DNA of 64,000 nt from Helichrysum umbraculigerum (Eukaryota > Streptophyta > Magnoliopsida > Asterales > Asteraceae): the NCBI GenBank assembly GCA_949592205.1, contig CATIUR010000001.1:310834250-310898249 (forward strand), read 5' to 3'. Below, piece after piece: positions 45,826 to 57,523 of the stretch (the first letter of the stretch is position 1; every line of letters starts with the position of its first letter). The translations under genes were made by a program, and so were the position numbers. The notes under the pieces were generated by a model. It was not told where the DNA came from and searched no databases. It was given only the letters and a program-made list of their open reading frames with translations.

Positions 45826-48120
45826 GGTTATCCTTTCATTTTAACACATATGGATGTGAGAAGAGATAACCTACAAACATCAAGCTTTGCATGAGGATTT
45901 TAGCCATGGAAAGGCATAAAATCCGATTATTATGAAGAAATAATGCAAGAAAATGGAAGATAGATGAGTGTAGATGCTTTGGTTTACCTTTAAAGGTTCC
46001 TTTGATGCAAGAACACCCTCAAATCTTTTGTTATACCTTGAATGTTTTCTGGAATTTTAGAGAGAGAGTGGAGGAAATGTGTGTGTGTTTTTTTTTTCTT
46101 TTTTTGAGAGAGAAAAGAGAGAAGAGTGTAGGTATGTGTTTAGGGAAAATGAAAAGATTAATGAAAGGAATGGGAAAGATAAATGAAATTTAATATGAAA
46201 GGAGTGGGTGGGGGGGGGGGGGGGGTAGGCTAATTCATCTTTTTTTTTTTTTTTGTTAATTATTAGGTATTAAATGTAGTTTAATGTTAGGTATTAATTT
46301 GATATAAGTTTTGATATATTGTAAGGTTTAATTTGATATGTTTTGGTGATTAATATTTGAGTTATTAGATTTTATTTTTCTAAGTTCTTGAATTGGATTA
46401 TAACCATTTAATTTGTCTAAGTTTGATGTTCACGAATAATTTATCCGATTAAATTTAAGTTGTCGAGTCATGGGAAATTCGGTTTGCGATTTGATAAGGA
46501 ATTTGTTAAAGCGAAAAGGGATAAGTTTTTCATTGTTTACTTTGGCACTTAGTAACCTACTTGAACATGTCTAAAGGAATTTATGGTTCACCAAACAATC
46601 TCTAAGACGTTCTATAACCTTGGTAAGTCTAAGGAGTCGAAATCTTGAATTTAAGGAACACTTAAAACGTAAATTGAGATTCGAGTGTGATAATGACCTG
46701 AGATTTCTGACGGTTGTCACAACTTACGCGAAATTATTTACCCATCTAGATGAACTCTATAATTGCCGTAAAAATTATGTAATAAACTACAAACATAGAT
46801 GATCAGCTGAGAATTGATGTGGACCAGAAATTGTAGAAAACTTGTGCCGAAACAAACCGACAAAACCGAAAACTCACTTTAGGGACTGATTTTGCAACAA
46901 CATAAAAACCGACACTTCGGGTCGACCATAAAACGTACTGATAATTTTTTAAGGCTTAGTTAACATATTTAAGACTATCCGAAAAGTTTCGGGTCAAACC
47001 GAACACGTTTGACCAAGTCAACCGAAAACGAGCCTCGGCACGAAAAACGTGCAACGAAATGTAAAACTTTAGATTTTGGCTCCAAACAAATGTTTTAGTT
47101 GTTATACTATAAAACTTGAACAAAAATGATGTTATGATATTTACGGATAACGATACACGCGTTGAAACACTTAAATAGAAATGTATACTTTTACAAGTAA
47201 CTAAACGAAACAAACATAATGACAACACTTTGGGAATTATTAATTACAAGACCGTCACCAACGGGCCTTACATGTTTTCAAAACTACAAACCTAAATGAC
47301 AAACGAATACTTTGGACATATCTAGTTGAATGAACGTTAACATGGATGGTCAATTACGACATCCACATACTTACACTTATAATCTCATACGTTTAGGACG
47401 TTACGATATTATCGACTCGAAACATATTTGCATTAAGCACGCTAGCACCCACAGGTGAGTTCACAGCCCCTACTTTTACTGTTTTCAATGCTTCTTTAAC
47501 AGGGGTGAAGGACATAGCTACTACTTTACTGTTTTGATACAAACATACAATGATTATTTGCTTTCATGCTTTATACGAAATGTTTATGATTTATTCATAC
47601 TATTACAAACTGTTTACTTATGGAACGAGGCTTCATACTATTACTTGAACTGTTTACGAAATGACTTTTCACACTATTTTGGGAACATGACAACGAATCT
47701 TGGTACGGACCTAGGTTTACGAGAGGTAGTTGTAGTACATAAAAGTCCCAGTGTACGCAGCCTATAACCATTTGCTAGGTGACTCTAGCCACCAAATATT
47801 CCTACGATAGTACTATCGAGTTAACAGCCCTCCCTCTATTATAACTTGTTGGTCGCGCCAATCGCACGACGGCAGTCGTAACGAGGAGCGTATATTTAAT
47901 ATGTTACTGTGGCAAAAACGCTAAACGTCGTGGATTGGTTATAGCACTAGGGGTCGTTACTATAACTCATAAGGTCTAGCTAACCTTTGAGGGATCACCG
48001 TCTATGTCTCCCTACTATTATGAACATTTTTGGAAATAACATTTTTCCTACGATTGACTACATAGGAATGTGTTCCTACTATTTATACAACTGGATTGGT
48101 TTTCCAAACGTATACCATTG

Positions 48121-48201
48121 GATGTGTTGACATCACTAAAACGAAACGATGTATTGACATCACTAAAATGAAACGATGTGTTGACGTCACTAAAACGAAA
48201 C
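48121..48201 (+). repeat. 27-bp tandem repeat, three copies
   Basis: Unit starts GATGTGTTGACATCACTAAA. Each copy holds TGACATCA or TGACGTCA-like bases, the core bound by plant bZIP factors (general knowledge). It is in the downstream part of the Gy3 5' LTR. Confidence 0.88.
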
Positions 48202-48691
48202 GATACTTTTGGGTAACATCCCAACAAAACGATACTTTTGGATGACGTTCCAACTAAAACGAAACATTATTTGACTTTTGAGTCAACAAACTTACAAAAA
48301 AGCTGGTTTAATGAACTATACTCGTAAACTTAAAACTTGTGAATTCACTCAACATTTTTGTTGACTTTTTGCTATGTCTTTCAGGAAACTAGCAGCACCA
48401 GTAAGACTGCATACATTCTGGATTAGGCGACCCACGAAGAATTAGGATGCCACGTTTTGGGACATTAAGGATTTCCTTTGTATAAATGATTTCCATTAGT
48501 CATACTTATAAAATCCTCTTTTGAAATAAATATCTATTAACTATTTGCCTCTTACAAATACTATTCCTACGGCTCTGACGAGTTGTAGCTTTTTGTAACA
48601 AATGTTTACTTAAATGGCATCTTAATTTACTGTTCAGCAATAATCATATGCTCGTCGGCGCCCCCGACAAAACTAATTTGGGGGTGCGACG

Positions 48692-50176
48692 GATTGGTAT
48701 CAGAGCCATTGGTTATAGCGCACTAGGAGTCTTTAAGTGACCTAGAGACCTTAGAGACCTTAGAGACCTAGACTATAGCCTTGGCTAGGACACTCATGCA
48801 TACATACGCTTGCATACGTCTAAAGCTACTATACGAAAACTATTGTCACAACACGTCTAGAGGAAATACTTATACTTACGTAAACTATTCCTGCGGGAAA
48901 CTCTATTAACACGATTATACTAACAACTACACATCATCGCACGGGAACACGCCGACCGACACTATCGCACGCTTAATCTATTTGTTCACTCTACGAATAT
49001 TTCCACTTATTATATAATATAATGTATGATCGACTTTACCTTGTATTCTTTGGACCATACTACATCTCATTTGTTCATCTTTGCTTTGATTTCATGTGAA
49101 CCTGATCGTGTTTAACAGTGATGAAACGAAGTATGTAGTTAGCATCATATAATGATGCCTAACCAACGTGATTATATCATACTAAGTACATATGGGCGTT
49201 TCATAGTCGTAAGATACGTGATGGGATATCGCTCCTTCTTAATGCTCGATAACTTAAACATGTGAGACTTCATTCTTCACATTCCTTACTTTGCATTGAC
49301 TACTATTTAAACGACTACTCTATTTTGCTTGACTATTGTGCAAACAAACTCTTATTCTCTAACGGACTGAACGAATTCGTACTAAACATAAAACGATTAG
49401 GACCGACAACTCATCAATTGAATGGACGGATGAAACAAATGGAGGTTGCGATACGTATCGGAGTACGAGCCTTGTTAAGTACTATGCGAATTGAATTCTC
49501 CCACGAATAGCAAACCTTATAGGACAAATTTCCTACAATTATATTCTGAAACGGTTATTTCAACAAACAACTATACTGGAAGGTTTTCCTACTATTTATT
49601 CACCTAATTGATTTCCAAACGAACACTACTATTTATTAAAACATATACGAATTGATCACTATTTCGACTGAATGTCAACAGCCTATACATAACTTGTTTA
49701 TATTTAAACAACAAATGATTTACATGTAAGTATGTCAACTGTCTTAAACAGTTATTTTGTCATGATTTGACCACGATTTGAACATCAAATTAATCGTTTT
49801 GAATTGCCAACTGTTTTGACAACTGTTTGTCATCTTGAACAACAACCGCAACGTGGATGTTTCGACAGCTCCTGGATGCACGAACATTCTTAAATCAAAG
49901 GGTACACAACTGGATCCCTACGTCAACATCGATACATCATAGTAACCTCCTACTACTCTTTAACGTTACATTATTCGAACGTCTTGAATTTAGCGCTTAG
50001 TGAGGCTTTTGAACATATGACTTATTAAACTATAATACAAGAATACCGAAACGTTAGGAGTTATACAACAACCTAAGGCGCCACAGCAGTGACATCACAT
50101 TTTCTCGAAAACACATACGTCTGACACGCCGACACGATTTAAATCTAGGGATGAGATTTCTCTAACAGGGGGAGAA
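48692..50176 (+). other. Gy3 interior, non-coding
   Basis: Holds the primer binding site TGGTATCAGAGCC at 48695-48707, a short repeat of GACCTTAGA (48749-48773), and the polypurine tract AACAGGGGGAGAA at 50164-50176. ORFs here are short and resemble nothing. It is either a deleted or an intrinsically non-autonomous chromovirus. Confidence 0.85.
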
Positions 50177-52765
50177 TGTGACACCCCTCAAAAATTTAAT
50201 ACGCGTAATAGTACTTAATTTGTAATTAGTTGTAATTACATACAAAATATTCGAACGAACCCGACAAAAATACGGACGTTGGTGAGCAAACATTAAATAA
50301 TACTCCCTCCGTCCCAATTTGATTGTCCCATTTTGACTTTTAGAGTCTTTCTTTGACAACATTGACCTTGATTATTTTTATTTGTGTTATATAATACTTG
50401 ATGCAAATTATACCAATAAAAATACATTCAAAACTCAATCCGTTCATATATTTTGCATCAACTATTTTTTAACACAAACAAAAATATTCAAGGTCAAAGT
50501 TGTCAAACAAAGACTCTAAAAGTCAAAATGGGACAATCAAATTGGGACGGAGGGAGTATAAAATTATTTAAAGAACTCGAAAACTTATAAATATTAAGTT
50601 GATGATATTTAACACGTTAATTATATAGTATAAAGTAAGGCAAACGCAACAAAAATGCGCGAATCGAAATCGGCAACCAAATGAAACTCGATAAATATTT
50701 TGGTAACTCAAAATAAAGTTTTTTAAGAATATTTCAATGAAAAATTATCCAAAACATATCGTAAATTTAAACTACTCATTTTAACGTTACGCGATTTAAC
50801 GTGTTAAAATGAATAACGGGTAAACGACCTAAATGCGTAACAAATTCTAAAATCGAAATTTAAACACTTCATCCACTCAAATGAGCCCGATTTGACCAGC
50901 CCCTCCCACCATGTGCACCCACATGGTCACCACCTCTTGCACCATACACATCTCATGCAAGACATGAATTCCTCATTTTCCCATCATTCACTCTAACCCA
51001 TTCACTCCTCTTTCTCTCTACACCATTTTCTCACACAAAAAATCTGAGATTCTCTCAGCCCCAACAACCATCTAAGACCACCAACAAACCACCATTCAAC
51101 CACCATAGCACCACCATCAAGAACTTCAAGGTTGCAAGCATTTTTGGCCATCGTCATCATCTTCATCTTCATCCTCATCATTTCCTTTGTAAGAATACAC
51201 TCTCTTTCTAAAAACATACTTGCATGTTACTGATTTTAATGTTTTATAGCTCATCTAACTAGATTATGTCAAAAATTGTGGTTAAAACTCATTTTTGAAG
51301 CTAATACATGAACACACATAATCTGCCCAGAAAAACACAGCTCACTAATTCGACCATAACTTGAGTTCTACGAAGCGTTAGACAACGAATCTTATATCAA
51401 ACGTTGCATATTGAAAAGATCTACAAAAAGTTCTTCTATAGCTCCTTGCAGAAACACACACATTTTTAGCTACGAATTAATCTTTGGGTCTAGTCTGATG
51501 AAAGTCGAAAACTGTGTTCGATACTTACGCGGAATTATTTACCCATCTAGATGAACTCTATAATTGCCGTAAAAATTACGTAATAAACTAGAAACATAGA
51601 TGATCAGCTAAGAATTTTTGTGAGAATTGATTTGGACCAGAAATTGTAGAAAACTTGTGGCGAAACAAACCGACAAAACCGAAAACTCATTTTAGGGACT
51701 GATTTTGCAACAACATAAAAACCGACACTTCGGTTCGACCATAAAACGTACTGATAATTTTCTAAGGCTTAGTTAACATATTTAAGACTATCCGAAAAGT
51801 TTCGGGTCAAACCGAACACGTTTGACCAAGTCAACCGAAAACGAGTCTCGGTACGAAAAACGTGAAACGAAATGTAAAACTTTAGATTTTGGCTCCAAAC
51901 AAATGTTTTAGTTGTTATACTATAAAACTTGAACAAAAATGATGTTATGATATTTACGGATAACGATACACGCGTTGAAACACTTAAATAGAAACGTATA
52001 CTTTTACAAGTAAATAAACGAAACAAACATAATGACAACACTTTGGGAATTATTAATTACAAAACCGTCACCAACGGGCCTTACATGTTTTCAAAACTAC
52101 AAACCTAAATGACAAACGAATACTTTGGACATATCTAGTTGAATGAACGTTAACATGGATGGTCAATTACGACATCCACATACTTACACTTATAATCTCA
52201 TACGTTTAGGACGTTACGATATTATCGACTCGAAACATATTTGCATTAAGCACGCTAGCAGCCACAGGTGAGTTCACAGCCCCTACTTTTACTGTTTTCA
52301 ATGCTTCTTTAACAGGGGTGAAGGACATAGCTACTACTTTATTGTTTTGATACAAACATACAACGATTATTTGCTTTCATGCTTTATACGAAATGTTTAT
52401 GATTTATTCATACTATTACAAACTGTTTACTTATGGAACGACGCTTCATACTATTACTTGAACTGTTTACGAAATGACTTTTCACACTATTTTGGGAACA
52501 TGACAACGAATCTAGGTACGGACCTAGGTTTACGAGAGGTAGTTGTAGTACACAAAAGTCCAAGTGTACGCAGCCTATAACCATTTGCTAGGTGACTCTA
52601 GCCACTAGATATACGGATAGTACTATCGAGTTAACAGCCCTCCCTCTATTATAACTTGTTGGTCGCGCCAACCGCACGACGGCAGTCGTAACGAGGAGCG
52701 TATATTTAATAGGTTACTGTGGCAAAAACGCTAAACGTCGTGGATTGGTTATAGCACTAGGGGTC
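50177..52765 (+). repeat. Gy3 3' LTR, left part
   Basis: Starts TGTGACACCCC after the polypurine tract; aligns with the 5' LTR up to the base where element B begins. Differs from it by the Stowaway MITE. Confidence 0.88.
50303..50556. mobile_element. Stowaway-type MITE
   Basis: 254 bp with long inverted repeats beginning CTCCCTCCGTCCCAATTTG and TA duplications at 50301-50302 and 50557-50558. The other Gy3 LTR has the empty site near 40711 (AATAATATAAAATT), so the MITE arrived after Gy3. The inverted repeats run for most of the element, so it can fold as a hairpin. Confidence 0.95.
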
Positions 52766-54465
52766 TGTCGCGGCCTCTATCGGTCGGTCGGTCGGATTTA
52801 ACTCCGGTCGTTGTTCCAACAGCAACAGAAGCGGCGGACAGTGAGTTTTAAATTTATATGAGCTGGGGCTCAAACTATAAGTACTACCTACCTTGGGAGC
52901 AAGCAGTAAGTATAACTCGAGGTCGTTCTTAAATCGGAGAGAATTGAAATAAAGCGGGTCACCAAAGATTATGGTCGCAATTAGGATGGGGGTAGGTAGA
53001 TAGATTTTGGATTGATTTGGTTTTCTAATTATCCTAAATGCAGAAAAGTAAATAACGAGAAATGAAATTAGGGTTTAAGCAGACAGGTAGAGATGTGATT
53101 GCTGAAACTTGGATACTAGGGTTTCGGGATGATGTTCATTATAAAATTGATTGGAGATTTACCAGATAAAGAGTAGACATACTTTCGGTGTAAACACTAG
53201 GACCCTACGTTCAGGTGAAACCCTAGAAACATATGTCACTGGAATCCTAGATTATCATGATTCTGATCAGATCAGGCTGTTTTCAAACCCTCCTGAGCCT
53301 TTGCTTAACTAAGACAAAGTCACCCTAAATGTTCTAGGGATCAGGCATAAGGCAACAGACCGCAATTGTATTTACTGACCTTTCTTAACACCTAATCGTC
53401 TATCTACTTTTATTATAGCAAATACTGATTGTATCCTGTGTATGTTAAACTATTGGTATGATTAGGGTTTTGCATGTCTAGGTCTATGATTGACACTACC
53501 CTGTATTGTTTCTATTGAAGCACATACTTAACCATCATAAATATAGACCCTCCTTTACAATCAGGTGTTCATCCCTAGGAATAATCACGGTGTACAGGGC
53601 AATTAGGCATTTCCACAGTGCTCCAAACCCTAGATGTACTGACGGTGTACTGGGCATTTAAGCATTTCCACAGTGTTCCAGATCTTAGGTGTACTAACGG
53701 TGTACAGTGCAACAAGCATTTCCACAGCTTTGATTCCTAGACCACAGTTCTAGAAGGATCACTTCTAGGTAATTCACGATGAAACAATCCATGGCATTTC
53801 CTTAGCTTCCACGTATTTGTACTCCACACGAGGTGTTTCCAACGCTATACGAAGTACCGTGCCTTTTAAAGGAAAGTTCATAGTTTCATACTGTAACTGG
53901 AGATAACTGTATATTCATAGTATTAGGGTTGATCAGATCCTATCCTAGGGCAACAGTCACGTGAAAGTCTGGAAAGGGTGATGAGAGACTAGATCTATAT
54001 TCAGGATAAGCTTAACCAGATACACAGCATAACAATTTCCAATCGTATAAATGAAACATTAATTTAACATCATCCCTACTCCTAATATCTACATTTCAAC
54101 AATCACAATATTAAACTACTCTATAAACATGGCAATATGCAGAATACAAACTGAAATAACATAAAGCACAAGCATTATAACAGTAAGTAAAGTTTAGATA
54201 TCACCGGGAATACAGCAGCGTAATACTGAGGACTACAAATAGTCTGAAGTTGAAAAGCTCGTTACAACAAGATTACCAAGCTAAAACTTCCTCTAGACTC
54301 GAACCGTAAGCTCAACCCTAACCTTTCTCCTCTAACTCCTAAGAGTAGTGCTAGAGAGAGAAAGTTAGAGAGAGAAAGTGAGAGAAAATGAGAGAAATGA
54401 AAATGAGAGAAATGTGAAAGTGTGTGAATGTGTTGAGGTGTGTAAAATGAGGAGGGGTGATCCCC

Positions 54466-54473
54466 TATTTATA
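54466..54473 (-). promoter_or_regulatory. LTR TATA box of element B
   Basis: TATAAATA on the - strand in CCTATAAATAGGGG, followed downstream (54420-54350) by a CT-rich leader. Element A has the same arrangement at 36817-36824. Confidence 0.8.
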
Positions 54474-54550
54474 GGCAAAGCTCAAAAATCAGCCGTACAA
54501 CTCGTGAAACAGCATGTACAAGCAAACGAAGCAGCATACGGGGTACATAG

Positions 54551-54644
54551 GGCCGTATACGGCCTTGGTGGGGCCGTATACGGTGTGTGTGAGGCCGTAT
54601 ACGGTCTTGGGTAGGCCGTATACGGCTGCCAAGGCCGTATACGG
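54551..54644 (-). repeat. Five GGCCGTATACGG motifs at 21-bp spacing
   Basis: Exact copies start at 54551, 54572, 54593, 54614 and 54633 (steps 21, 21, 21, 19). The inner CCGTATACGG is a perfect palindrome. The nearest is 78 bases upstream of the TATA box on the transcribed strand. Confidence 0.95.
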
Positions 54645-55140
54645 TGTCCGTCTGATTTCGTTTGTTGCTTAAAACGCGCGTATCTCCTTCGTTATGCGTC
54701 CGTTTGACCTGATTCTTTCGCCTGTGGTTTCGTAATTCCGTTACGCTTCTAATGATGCCAACTTCACTGAAATTGGATGTGTATAGCTCAAGCATAGCCG
54801 AAATGACATTATAGGGTCTGATACTGCTCAGTCTTCTCCGTTCTTTATCCGATTTGCATGATTCTTGATTTTCCCGTCTCGATTATACCTGTTTTATCAT
54901 ATGATGAAGTTAGAATGTGATCTATATAAGGTAAATGAGGCCGGAGGATTTTGTGCACGTTTATTCGCCCTGATTTGCTTGTTATTTGGACGTTTTAGGT
55001 GATTTTTGCAGCAACGCCTATATTTAGACCACTTTAGTGAATTTTAGTAAATAATGATCATTTTGGAATGTATTCACTAAAGTTACGTCCAAAAAGTGCG
55101 GAATATTACCCTTAAAAACATGACTATTTGAGTCACATCA

Positions 55141-57523
55141 AGTTATCCCACACTTAGGCGTTGCTTGTCCTCAAGCAACAATCAGTTAGAAAACATTTAG
55201 AATTTGGTTTTTAAGGGGCGAGTCAAAATATTTTCAAAATGATACCACTTCTAATATGATTAAGACCGTTTAAGAATAAGGGAAATGATAAGATGATCTT
55301 TTCAGAAGCAAGAAGCAATTATAAGCAAGAAGCAATTATCATCAAGCATACTACCAATCCTCGTGATCTTGGAGTACACATGACTAGGCGATCTCACTAA
55401 AGGTGGTCACTCAATTCACTTAAGGTGTATCGGGTTTCCTAACAATCTAGAACAAATGAAATCGCTCAAATAAGCCAGTCATGCAGCACTCATCGTCATA
55501 AGCTTGGTCAAGAATCGGATCTCCACCACTTAGGTGAGGACGGTGCTAACTATCCCAAGACATTCAACGGGTGGTGGTGTTTGGTGAGGTTTAAGGGTAT
55601 GGATAGTGGTATATGTTTGGTTGTAAGGGTTTGACTTATCTTAAAACTCAAAGATAGTGAAAAACTTTATTTCAGAACGGAACGGAGGATCTTGTAGCTG
55701 CTCGTCTTCTATCGAATTTTCCTTGAGAATGTGATACTTGAAGCACTCAGCTTTATTTGATGGAACTATTTCTTTTTCTTTCTTTTATTGATTTTTCTAC
55801 TTTTTATTTTTCTTTTCTTCTTCAGAACTTCTTTGCCAGAGAATTTCTAAGGATATTTTATGTTGATTCCTTCAAAAATACTTTTCGGAACTATGATCTT
55901 TGATCTTGAACTTCAATTTCTTTTATCGTGTCAATTTTTCGCACTTTTGACTTTTTAGAGTACATAGAAGAGGAAGACTTTAGAGCATAATTGAAGAGGA
56001 TGTTCCAAAAGATGTTTTTCACGACCTTAGAAATTCTAAGATAAGGTTTTGGGAATTTTGGTTGAGTAGGGGTTTAGTACGAGGGTTTTTTATGAAATGA
56101 AAGGTTTAGGCTCAACAGGGTTTACTAGGCGGATCATCGATACTGAAAATAAGTATCGGAAGGGTTTTGGGCTTGAAGATATATGTAAGAATTGGGTTTA
56201 AATCCTAAGGAATGTCAAGGTCATCTAGCTGCACCTATACCGCGTACGGTACACACCAATGTGGTCTTGAAACGTATGTCTGGATCAAGTTCTAATTCAG
56301 AGATGCAAGCATCGGCACATACAAGAAATGAAAGTGAAGCATTAAAGATGAATGCTTTTAGGCTCAAGATACCTCACTACAAAATAGGGTTGTATGTGCC
56401 TAGCCATGCTCCTTTCAGATTATTGTTTCTTGCTCGAGAAATTCCTATCTTATTTTCCCTATATTCCAAAATATCTTACTCATATTTTGAGAATGATTCT
56501 TTTCGAAAGTATTTAACTCAAAAACTTAGAGTTTAGTTTCATAATTTAACTCATAATTTTTGAAAAAATTTGTTTGAAAAATTCGTTATTTGGGAAAACA
56601 TTTTCTGAGTAATGCTATTTTGGACATAAAAATCGCCTAGAAATTATCCAAGGTATTCTATACCTTGCTATCCCACACTTAGAGGAACATTGTCCCTAAT
56701 GTTCTCTTGAGTTGAGTTTTTACTGGAGGTAAAATCCCACACTTAGAGTTTGAACATGTAAGAAAATGTTTCTTAAGTGTTAAATTTGGGTTTGAATCCC
56801 ACACTTAGTGATAAGCTCAGGATAGGGTATAGAACATAACAAACTAACAAGACAGAATATATGTGATCATGAAATGGATAGAAGGTTAAGAAACTCCCCA
56901 GATAACGTTTTGAAGCATGTGAAATTTTGCAGGAGAGAGAGAGTCGAAGCGAGCTTTCTTCTGCATTCTTCTTGAAGGACAGCAAGCTTCATACGGGGTT
57001 ATCCGGTCTCATGTATCCAACGTTATCAGAAATCAACTTCAATTCTTTTAAGTGGGGATCCTTATGGTGTAGAATCCCATAATTTAGGTTTTGAAGAGGT
57101 TGGAGTTATTTCGATAAGTGTTTGTGGTGTGGGGAGTGATCCCACACTTAGTTCTTTGAAGTTCTTAGATACAAGGAAGTTTTGAGAAGAATGAGGCCCC
57201 TCCATGAGATGTTGAATGTTTCGCAGTCTGCAAATATTGAAAATTGGTTCGGGTTGCCTTTTGACTTCACGGATTTTCTTCTTGAAAGTGCGTCATCTCG
57301 CCTTTTTCCACGTTCATACATCACAACATTTCTACTTATTAAACAGAAAGAAAATAAAACATAATAAGTAAAAGCATAATGTAAATACGGATAGAGTGAT
57401 CAACCAACTAGTGGCTGATACAAATAAGTTCCAAAAGTAAGGTTCAACAGTAGCCAAACAAACACAAGATAATAATAGTAATAATGTCTGAAACCAAAGT
57501 CAAATGATGCAAATGGGGTAGAA
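55141..57523 (-). other. Element B non-coding 3' interior with repeated polypurine-tract motifs
   Basis: No supported ORF. CTAAGTGTGGGAT (reverse strand) occurs at the LTR border, 55145-55157, and again at 56670-56682, 56734-56746, 56796-56808 and 57139-57151, with a decayed one near 57074. Confidence 0.85.

Larger units (their letters stand above)
41683..46721 (-). mobile_element. LTR X: solo LTR, gypsy type, carrying LTR Z
   Basis: TGTCACACC...GTTGTCACA flanked by ACTTA (41678-41682 and 46722-46726). Subtracting LTR Z leaves about 3.09 kb with no ORF, primer site or repeated ends, so it reads as a solo LTR. Removing it restores the Gy3 LTR alignment exactly. Poly-G run of about 17 at 46210-46226 and a T run at 46239-46254. 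Confidence 0.85.
40587..48691 (+). repeat. Gy3 5' LTR, interrupted by LTR X
   Basis: Outer parts 40587-41682 and 46727-48691 align continuously with the 3' LTR (50177-52765). The last bases read GGGGTGCGACG where GGTGTGACA would be expected, so the terminal CA has mutated to CG. A 27-bp tandem repeat lies at 48121-48201. Confidence 0.88.
40587..52765 (+). mobile_element. Gy3: Ty3/gypsy-type element with large LTRs and non-coding interior
   Basis: 5' LTR 40587-48691 (3061 bp after removing LTR X), primer site for initiator tRNA-Met at 48695-48707, only 1485 bp of interior, polypurine tract at 50164-50176, 3' LTR from 50177, cut at 52765 by element B and continuing outside. No gag or pol. The LTRs differ by several percent in their first 400 bases and less further on, so it is older than Gy2. 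Inserted in element A ORF2. Confidence 0.9.
52766..55140 (-). repeat. Element B 3' LTR
   Basis: 2375 bp; on the - strand TGATGTGACTC...GCCGCGACA. It has a TATA box (54466-54473), a CT-rich leader next to it, and the phased palindromes at 54551-54644. Confidence 0.9.

Noticed and set aside
47534..47767. 77-codon ORF found twice (also 52347-52580) with near-identical protein
   Set aside because: The two copies are the two LTRs of Gy3, so similarity is due to element duplication, not constraint.
54378..54614. ORF with repeated AVYGLGGAVYG, and its relative at 36731-36982
   Set aside because: Artefact of translating the 21-bp phased palindromes; frame not conserved between copies A and B.
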